Assembly: GCA_902587545.1 (NCBI GenBank)
Contig: CACILL010000002.1
Location: 141,470 to 205,469, forward strand
Reading direction: 5' to 3'
Length of the DNA: 64,000 bases
From: an uncultured SAR86 cluster bacterium
GTDB lineage: Bacteria > Pseudomonadota > Gammaproteobacteria > Magnimaribacterales > AG-339-G14
In this document: positions 58,406 to 64,000 of the stretch, piece after piece
How the letters are laid out: each line of letters starts with the position of its first letter
Position numbering within the stretch: position 1 is the first letter of the stretch
Notes under the pieces: model-generated
The model's database searches: none
What the model saw: only the letters and a program-made list of their open reading frames with translations
What the model was told of the DNA's origin: nothing
Made by a program: the position numbers and the translations under genes

Positions 58406-58812
58406 TAAAGATGGCTTTTTATATCTTCCTCAAAAAGAGATTTAAGTAAAACTATGAAGCTCTCCAAAGAAAAATCGCATGTATTGTTAAAATCTTTAGG
58501 AAGATTGTTGTTTACAGTATGGAGCGGAATTCTCACCTTGATGGGTCTGTGATTAAATTTATAAATCAAAGCTGGATGACTGTCTTCTGGAGTTGCAGCA
58601 ATCACTTGATCCCACCAGCCTTCGAGGGGTTCAGCGCCTTGCCCATATCTCTTACATTCTATGTACCAATTACCAAGAATAAGATCTGGAAGATGTTTTT
58701 CTCGAGTTTGCTCTAATATTCTTTTTAATGGTTTTTTTAATTCCAAAGAATCATTCAAGGCATTTGCAATTTCTCTTTCAAATGATGCTCCCTTATTCCT
58801 TGAATTCGTCAT
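58405..58812 (-). CDS. PD-(D/E)XK nuclease resembling phage Holliday-junction resolvases
   Basis: Small (135 residues) cytosolic protein with the PD-(D/E)XK layout: E12/E14 in ASFEREIANAL, D43 in HLPDLILG and E52-C-K54 in WYIECKRYGQG, then WWDQVIAAT and ALIYKFNHRPIKVRIPL. The pattern recalls small nucleases annotated as Holliday-junction resolvases in phages. It is wedged between yebC (TGATG overlap) and ybgC, exactly where ruvC-ruvA-ruvB lie in Pseudomonas and relatives. ATG 58812 is preferred over TTG 58815. Resolvase activity is an inference; other structure-specific cleavage is possible. Confidence 0.75.
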   Translation of the reverse strand: MTNSRNKGASFEREIANALNDSLELKKPLKRILEQTREKHLPDLILGNWYIECKRYGQGAEPLEGWWDQVIAATPEDSHPALIYKFNHRPIKVRIPLHTVNNNLPKDFNNTCDFSLESFIVLLKSLFEEDIKSHL

Positions 58813-59546
58813 CAAGCAAAGCTCCCTTCAGAAAATTCAGCATTGGAATGAACATTTTGCACATCATCCAAATCTTCAAGACTTTCAAGAAGATTGATGA
58901 CTTTTTCAGAAGCCTCATCATCAAGCTCAACGCTATTTGATGCTTTCATAATCAACTCGTATTGGTTAATTTTGATTTCATTCTCTTCTAGAACATTTTT
59001 AAGATTATGAAATTCTTCGGCTTCAACAGAGATGATGAGATTATCTTCGTCACCCTGTTCTACTTCATCTGCACCATTCGATACAGAAACATCAAATATT
59101 TTTTCCTCATCAGTATTTTCAACGACTATCTGACCAACTTTGGTAAATAAATATGCTACAGACCCATCGGTACCTAAACTTCCTCCGTACTTAGAAAAAG
59201 CGTGTCTAACTTCAGCAACCGTTCTGTTTTTATTGTCCGTCAAAGTTTCAACTATAATAGCAACCCCATTGGGACCATAGCCTTCATAAATGGTTTCTTC
59301 TAAATTTTCTGCTTCCTGATCTCCAGAACCTCTTGCTATGGCTCTTTCTATTGTATCTTTTGGCATATTGGCTCCAAGGGCCTTATCTAGAGCAAGTCTT
59401 AATCTAGGATTATCTCCTGGCTCAGGTCCTCCCAATTTAGCAGCAACGGTAAGCTCTCTTATAAGTTTCGAGAAAACTTTTTGTCTTTTTTCATCTTGAC
59501 GACCTTTGCGATGTTTTATGTTGGCCCACTTAGAATGTCCCGCCAC
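58812..59546 (-). CDS. yebC: YebC/PmpR family protein (TACO1-like)
   Basis: Conserved 244-residue protein with MAGHSKWANIKHRKGRQDEK, the three-domain YebC fold and EVRHAFSKYGGSLGTDGSVA. Recent work links the family to translation of difficult sequences; older work calls it a transcription factor. The start is GTG 59546, overlapping the aspS stop by one base. Confidence 0.95.
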   Translation of the reverse strand: MAGHSKWANIKHRKGRQDEKRQKVFSKLIRELTVAAKLGGPEPGDNPRLRLALDKALGANMPKDTIERAIARGSGDQEAENLEETIYEGYGPNGVAIIVETLTDNKNRTVAEVRHAFSKYGGSLGTDGSVAYLFTKVGQIVVENTDEEKIFDVSVSNGADEVEQGDEDNLIISVEAEEFHNLKNVLEENEIKINQYELIMKASNSVELDDEASEKVINLLESLEDLDDVQNVHSNAEFSEGSFA

Positions 59547-61309
59547 TATTTATCCTCTTCAAGAACTTTTATGGAAAGCATATCTAATTGATCTTGATCA
59601 ATTAAACTTGGAGCATCGGAAAGCAAGCAAGTTGCTGATTGGGTCTTGGGAAAAGCGATTACATCTCTGATGGATTCTTGTTTACAAAGCAACATGATCA
59701 AACGATCTAATCCAAATGCAATTCCGCCATGAGGAGGACATCCATAGGACAGAGCTTCTAAAAAGAAACCAAATTTTTCATCCGCTTCTTTTTTATCTAT
59801 TCCTAATATGGATAATACTTCCAATTGTTCATCTAAACTATTAATTCTCAAAGAACCGCCTCCAATTTCACTGCCATTCAAAATAAGGTCATATGCTTTT
59901 GCAACAGCATTTGCTGGATCTCTCTTTAGTTCTTTGAGCCCTCCTTGAGAAGCAGTAAAAGGATGGTGTGATGGAGACAAGTTCCCTTGAATATCCTCTT
60001 CAAATAAAGGAAAGTCTGTTATCCATCCGAATTTAAAAGCCTCTTTATCAATTAAGTTAAGATCTTCACCTAATTTTTCTCTCAATGAGCCCATTGAATC
60101 ATTCACAACATTTCTGTGATCGGCACCAAAAAAAACAGTGTCTCCAGAACTTAGTTCAAGCCTTTCAACTAAACTAGAAATCTCTTCTTTAGAAAGGAAC
60201 TTAAGAATTGGAGACTGAAGCCCATTATCTAGATCAGTAGAATCATTGACTTTTATATAAGCTAGTCCTTTTGCTCCAAAATTACCAACAAATTTAGTGT
60301 ACTCATCTATTTTATTTCTGCTTATTTCTTGTTCAATTTTAAGCGCAACAATTCTTGCCTTTTCATTCTTGGCGGGATCGGCAAAAACCTTAAATGAAGA
60401 ATTTTCAAAAATATCTTTTACATCAACAAGCTTTAAAGGGTTTCTTAAGTCAGGTTTATCTGAGCCGTAATCCTTTATTGCTTCTTGATATTTAATTCTT
60501 TGGAAATCATCAAACTCAATATTTAAAGTTTCAAAAAAAATTCTTTTTATAAGGCTTTCAGAGATTTTAAGAATTTCTTCTTCTGAAATAAAAGACAATT
60601 CGATATCCAATTGAGTGAATTCTGGCTGCCTATCTTTTCGTGTATCCTCATCCCGGAAGCATCTGACAATTTGAAAATATTTTTCAAAACCTCCAATCAT
60701 CAACATTTGTTTGAAAAGCTGTGGTGACTGAGTGAGAGCATAAAACTTTTGATTGTAAAGTCTGCTTGGGACAAGAAAATCTCTAGCTCCTTCCGGCGTA
60801 GCCCTAGCCATCATTGGAGTTTCAATTTCAATAAACTCATCTTCAATGAGATGACTTCTGACGATGTGATTTACTTGAGATCTGATTTTTAGATTTGATT
60901 GCATTTCCGGTCTTCGCAAATCCAAGTAACGGTATTTGAGCCTAACCTCCTCACCGACTTTTGCATGTTCATCTAACTGAAAAGGCAAAGGTTTACTTTT
61001 GGAAAGAATATCAATTTCTTTTGAAACCAGTTCCAGTTCTCCAGACGCCAATGACTCATTAATTGTGCCTTTAGGCCTTTTTCTAAGAATTCCTGTAACT
61101 TCAAGAACATAAGACATTCTTATCGATTCCGACTTTTTGAATAAATCTTTATCGTCTGGCTCAACAACAACTTGCATTAATCCAGATGCGTCTCTGATAT
61201 CTAAAAATATGACACCTCCATGATCCCTGACCTTTTCAACCCATCCAGAAATGAGAAAGGATGAATCGATTTCTTTATTAGAAATATTTTTTATTTGAGT
61301 ACGTTCCAT
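59546..61309 (-). CDS. aspS: Aspartyl-tRNA synthetase (bacterial type)
   Basis: Class II synthetase of 587 residues. It has an OB anticodon domain (WVEKVRDHGGVIFLDIRDASG), QSPQLFKQMLMIGGFEKYFQ, the bacterial GAD insertion, and the C-terminal motif GIAFGLDRLIMLL. Whether it also charges tRNA-Asn depends on GatCAB, not seen here. It starts the aspS-yebC-nuclease run, 15 nt after the fmdB-like gene. Confidence 0.96.
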   Translation of the reverse strand: MERTQIKNISNKEIDSSFLISGWVEKVRDHGGVIFLDIRDASGLMQVVVEPDDKDLFKKSESIRMSYVLEVTGILRKRPKGTINESLASGELELVSKEIDILSKSKPLPFQLDEHAKVGEEVRLKYRYLDLRRPEMQSNLKIRSQVNHIVRSHLIEDEFIEIETPMMARATPEGARDFLVPSRLYNQKFYALTQSPQLFKQMLMIGGFEKYFQIVRCFRDEDTRKDRQPEFTQLDIELSFISEEEILKISESLIKRIFFETLNIEFDDFQRIKYQEAIKDYGSDKPDLRNPLKLVDVKDIFENSSFKVFADPAKNEKARIVALKIEQEISRNKIDEYTKFVGNFGAKGLAYIKVNDSTDLDNGLQSPILKFLSKEEISSLVERLELSSGDTVFFGADHRNVVNDSMGSLREKLGEDLNLIDKEAFKFGWITDFPLFEEDIQGNLSPSHHPFTASQGGLKELKRDPANAVAKAYDLILNGSEIGGGSLRINSLDEQLEVLSILGIDKKEADEKFGFFLEALSYGCPPHGGIAFGLDRLIMLLCKQESIRDVIAFPKTQSATCLLSDAPSLIDQDQLDMLSIKVLEEDK

Positions 61310-61324
61310 ATTTAGAAAGATTGT

Positions 61325-61606
61325 TTAATCTTTTTTAGCAGGTTTTGAGTTTTCTGTTTTTTTTGGTTCCTTAGAGGGTTTTTTAGTTTTAATATCTGAT
61401 TGTACAAGATTTTTTTTATTGCCTGTCTTAAAGTCTGTTTCGTACCAACCTGATCCTTCTAAACGAAAGGATGGGGCTGAGATAATTTTTTTAGCCTTTG
61501 CTTTTGGCGAGCAATCACAAAATACAGTTTTTGTAGAATCTGCTACAGAAACAATTCTTTCAAATATTTTGTCGCATTTACTGCATTGGTACTCATAAAT
61601 AGGCAT
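61325..61606 (-). CDS. FmdB-family zinc-ribbon protein
   Basis: Small protein of 93 residues with PIYEYQCSKCDKIFERIVSV and a second Cys pair in FCDCSPKAKAKKI, forming a zinc ribbon, then a Lys-rich tail of about 30 residues (KTKKPSKEPKKTENS). Family function is poorly known; it often lies before aspS. Confidence 0.85.
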   Translation of the reverse strand: MPIYEYQCSKCDKIFERIVSVADSTKTVFCDCSPKAKAKKIISAPSFRLEGSGWYETDFKTGNKKNLVQSDIKTKKPSKEPKKTENSKPAKKD

Positions 61607-61676
61607 TATTCCTCACTGTAAGCATCTTTTTTTAGTATTATTAATTTTTAAAGCCGAATATTAATTTATATTTTAA

Positions 61677-62954
61677 ATGAAAGCTTCCTCATTTCACTAT
61701 AAAACTCAAAAAGAAGCCCCAAAAGACGCAGAACTCATAAGCCATAAACTTATGATTAGAACAAATATGATAAAACCGTTGGCTTCCGGTATCTATTCGT
61801 GGATGCCCCTGGGATTAAAGATTCTTAATAAAGTCGAATCTATCATTAGAAAAAATATGAATGAATATGGTTGTTTAGAAGTTTTAATGCCGATGGTTCA
61901 ACCAAAAACACTGTGGGACGAAACAAAACGGTCTGAGCAAATGGGTCCAGAACTTTTGGGTTTTTTGGATCGTAATGAAAGGGAATTTTATCTCGGACCT
62001 ACTCATGAAGAAGTCATTACCGATATATGTCGTCAAGAACTGCAAAGTCATAAAGATCTGCCTAAAACTTTTTATCAAATACAAACGAAATTCAGAGATG
62101 AAATTAGACCTAGATTTGGAGTCATGCGAGGCAGAGAGTTCTTAATGAAAGATGCCTATTCATTTGATCTTGATGAAGAAGGGATGAGCAAAAGCTATCA
62201 AGCTATGAAAGAGTGTTACCAAAAGATATTTGATGAGATTGGCTTTGATTACAAGATTGTAAAAGCTGATTCAGGAGCAATTGGTGGGAATATGTCTGAA
62301 GAATTTCATGTCCTAGCTGATTCTGGTGAAGATACATTGGTATTTAACGATAAAGATTTTTCATCAAATATTGAATTATTGGAAGACTCCTTAAAAACTG
62401 AAATTGAGAAAAAAATTGAAAATAATGATCTATCTGATATTGATAGTGAGCATGGCAAACTTTCAATTAAAAAAGGAATTGAGGTGGGTCATATATTTGA
62501 ACTAGGTAATAAATACAGCAAATCTATGGGTTTAAGTGTCCAACATGATAATAGTCAAAAAATTTTAGAAATGGGCTGTTATGGAATTGGAGTTTCTAGA
62601 ATTGTTGCAGCTGCTATAGAGCAAAATCATGATAATGAAGGTATCGTTTTTCCAAAAAATATTTCTGCTTTTGATTGTTCTTTAATTTCAATCAATGAAA
62701 AAAAATCAGAGAAAGTTAAAAACAAAGCTAAGGAAATATACTCATATTTAATGAGTAACAATGTAGATGTCTTCTATGACGATCGAGATGCATCTCCAGG
62801 TAACAAATTTTCTGATTCCAATTTAATGGGGAATCCTTATCAGATAGTCATTAGCGAAAAGAACGTTGAAAAAGGCTTAATCGAAATAATTAATAGAAAA
62901 GATCAGGCGAAATCTGAAATAACTGAAAAAGACTTATTGGGTCTCTTTGATTGA
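61677..62954 (+). CDS. proS: Prolyl-tRNA synthetase without the INS editing domain
   Basis: Class II synthetase of 425 residues, versus about 570 for E. coli ProS. Motifs 1-3 are present ([46 protein letters not shown]) and so is a C-terminal anticodon domain ([20 protein letters not shown]). The usual ~180-residue insertion between motifs 2 and 3 is replaced by a ~60-residue charged linker after [10 protein letters not shown], as in alphaproteobacterial/mitochondrial-type enzymes. Ala-tRNA-Pro would need trans-editing. Its 3' end overlaps recA by 21 nt. Confidence 0.92.
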   Translation: MKASSFHYKTQKEAPKDAELISHKLMIRTNMIKPLASGIYSWMPLGLKILNKVESIIRKNMNEYGCLEVLMPMVQPKTLWDETKRSEQMGPELLGFLDRNEREFYLGPTHEEVITDICRQELQSHKDLPKTFYQIQTKFRDEIRPRFGVMRGREFLMKDAYSFDLDEEGMSKSYQAMKECYQKIFDEIGFDYKIVKADSGAIGGNMSEEFHVLADSGEDTLVFNDKDFSSNIELLEDSLKTEIEKKIENNDLSDIDSEHGKLSIKKGIEVGHIFELGNKYSKSMGLSVQHDNSQKILEMGCYGIGVSRIVAAAIEQNHDNEGIVFPKNISAFDCSLISINEKKSEKVKNKAKEIYSYLMSNNVDVFYDDRDASPGNKFSDSNLMGNPYQIVISEKNVEKGLIEIINRKDQAKSEITEKDLLGLFD

Positions 62955-63959
62955 GTCTGTAATCTGTTTTTCTATTTTCTTAGCTATATTTGGGTTGTCT
63001 TTTAGCCACTGACTAGCATTAATTTTACCTTGGCCAATTTTTTCACCATCGTAAGCGTACCAAGCACCTGCCTTCTCAACGATTTTTCTCTCAACTCCAA
63101 TATCGAGAATTTCTCCAGCACGGTTAATTCCTTTGTTGTAAAGAATTTGGAATTCAGCTTGTCTGAATGGAGGTGAAACTTTATTTTTAACTACCTTAAC
63201 TCTAGTTTCATTTCCTGCAACTTCGTCACCGTCTTTAACTGTACCAATTCTTCTAATATCCAATCTCACAGAAGAATAAAACTTTAAAGCATTACCACCA
63301 GAGGTAGTCTCAGGACTACCAAACATTACACCGATTTTCATTCGAATTTGATTAATAAATATAACAAGAGTATTTGATTTTTTTATACTACCGGTTATTT
63401 TTCTTAGTGCCTGTGACATCAGTCTAGCTTGAAGGCCAACATGATGATCTCCCATTTCGCCCTCAATTTCGGCTCGGGGTACTAATGCGGCTACAGAATC
63501 AATAACTAAAACATCTATTCCGCCAGATTTAACCATTATGTCGGCAACTTCCAGGGCTTGTTCGCCTGTATCAGGCTGAGAAAGGAGCAAGTCATCTATT
63601 TTTACTCCAATTTTTTCTGCGTAGACTGGATCTAAAGCATGCTCTGCATCTATAAATGCCGCGGTTCCTCCTTGTTTCTGGCACTCGGCTATAACTTGCA
63701 AAGTCAAAGTTGTTTTTCCTGAAGATTCGGGACCAAAAATCTCAACTACTCTGCCCTTAGGCAAGCCCATTATGCCAAGTGCCAAATCCAATCCTAATGA
63801 ACCTGTAGAAATACTTGGAATGCTCTGAACCTCCCTTTCGCCCATTCTCATGATGGTTCCAGGACCAAATTGGGTCTCAATCTGAGAGATGGCTGTTTCT
63901 AGGGATTTTCCTTTTTCTGGTGACGCTGTATCGTCTTTTTTTGTTTTTCTTGTAGGCAT
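62934..63959 (-). CDS. recA: Recombinase RecA
   Basis: Homologous recombination and SOS co-protease, 341 residues. Walker A is GPESSGKTT (76-84), Walker B is [10 protein letters not shown], and L1/L2 regions [19 protein letters not shown] and [15 protein letters not shown] are intact. The N-terminus has a Lys/Asp-rich extension before [12 protein letters not shown] 63959 has no Shine-Dalgarno; an SOS box sits 7 nt upstream. Confidence 0.97.
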   Translation of the reverse strand: MPTRKTKKDDTASPEKGKSLETAISQIETQFGPGTIMRMGEREVQSIPSISTGSLGLDLALGIMGLPKGRVVEIFGPESSGKTTLTLQVIAECQKQGGTAAFIDAEHALDPVYAEKIGVKIDDLLLSQPDTGEQALEVADIMVKSGGIDVLVIDSVAALVPRAEIEGEMGDHHVGLQARLMSQALRKITGSIKKSNTLVIFINQIRMKIGVMFGSPETTSGGNALKFYSSVRLDIRRIGTVKDGDEVAGNETRVKVVKNKVSPPFRQAEFQILYNKGINRAGEILDIGVERKIVEKAGAWYAYDGEKIGQGKINASQWLKDNPNIAKKIEKQITDSIKETQ

Positions 63960-63966
63960 AATAAAA

Positions 63967-63982
63967 CTGTATATTTATACAG
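63967..63982 (-). promoter_or_regulatory. LexA (SOS) box of recA
   Basis: CTGT - 8 nt - ACAG (63967-63982) fits the gammaproteobacterial LexA consensus CTGTN8ACAG with an all-AT core; flanking bases give ACTGTATATTTATACAGTA. It lies 7 nt before the recA start and overlaps TATAAA/TATACA, possible -10 hexamers, so LexA would block transcription. Confidence 0.9.
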
Positions 63983-64000
63983 TATTTAACAATATATTAA

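Overview
The window reads as one continuous piece of chromosome from a streamlined, AT-rich (about one third G+C by eye) gammaproteobacterium. The gene orders rpsP-rimM-trmD-rplS, ribF-ileS-lspA-ispH, iscSU...iscX-ndk-rodZ-ispG-hisS-yfgM-bamB-der, dapA-bamC-purC and aspS-yebC-ybgC-tolQRAB-pal-cpoB are gammaproteobacterial. Tiny intergenic gaps, many 1-11 nt overlaps, overlapping convergent 3' ends and frequent TTG starts fit a small-genome marine lineage such as SAR86. That placement is an inference from style and gene content and was not tested.

Layout (most genes on the minus strand). 1-5.3 kb: alaC (cut by the window edge), dsbC, xerD, then rplS-trmD-rimM-rpsP, in which rpsP carries a very long acidic repeat tail. 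5.4-9.5 kb: corB, a urate-oxidase-N membrane protein and groESL. 9.5-14.3 kb: vanZ-like, ampG, yajQ, ampD and dadA (cell-wall recycling). 13.4-20.5 kb: ispH, lspA, ileS, ribF, murJ, msrB. 20.5-23.2 kb: a fatty-acid desaturase, pdxB and an acyltransferase that seems to start with ATT. 23.3-27.6 kb (plus): a MATE exporter, tusA, an MDR oxidoreductase and a GH13 glucosidase. 27.6-32.9 kb: sucDC and sdhBADC with no sucAB between them. 32.9-42.3 kb: der, bamB, yfgM, hisS, ispG, rodZ, ndk, iscX, a ferredoxin-IscA fusion, iscU, iscS. 42.4-47.4 kb (plus): a three-gene 2-oxoacid oxidoreductase module linked to an NAD(P)H/FAD iron-sulfur subunit. 47.3-53.7 kb: purC, bamC, dapA, bcp, perM, bepA, hinT, crcB and tRNA-Lys. 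53.8-61.6 kb: the tol-pal cluster, ybgC, a PD-(D/E)XK nuclease, yebC, aspS, fmdB-like. 61.7-64 kb: proS and recA with a SOS box.

The most notable signals are departures from conserved clusters. (1) Ribosomal protein S16 has a ~270-residue tail ending in 29-residue amphipathic repeats, with an internal ATG and Shine-Dalgarno that could release the repeat part as its own protein. (2) ruvCAB is absent from its usual place between yebC and ybgC, where a phage-like nuclease sits instead. (3) Fdx and IscA are one polypeptide and hscBA is missing. (4) The sdh-suc cluster lacks sucAB while a KorAB-type oxidoreductase is present, suggesting an alternative 2-oxoglutarate step. (5) The first gene of that module begins with what looks like the N-terminal segment of a phage-type integrase, downstream of a promoter surrounded by three copies of AAGGTACA. 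(6) The alpha subunit of the module is frameshifted at a run of eight G. I see no CRISPR array, intact insertion sequence or prophage, and no gene-free stretch above 170 nt.
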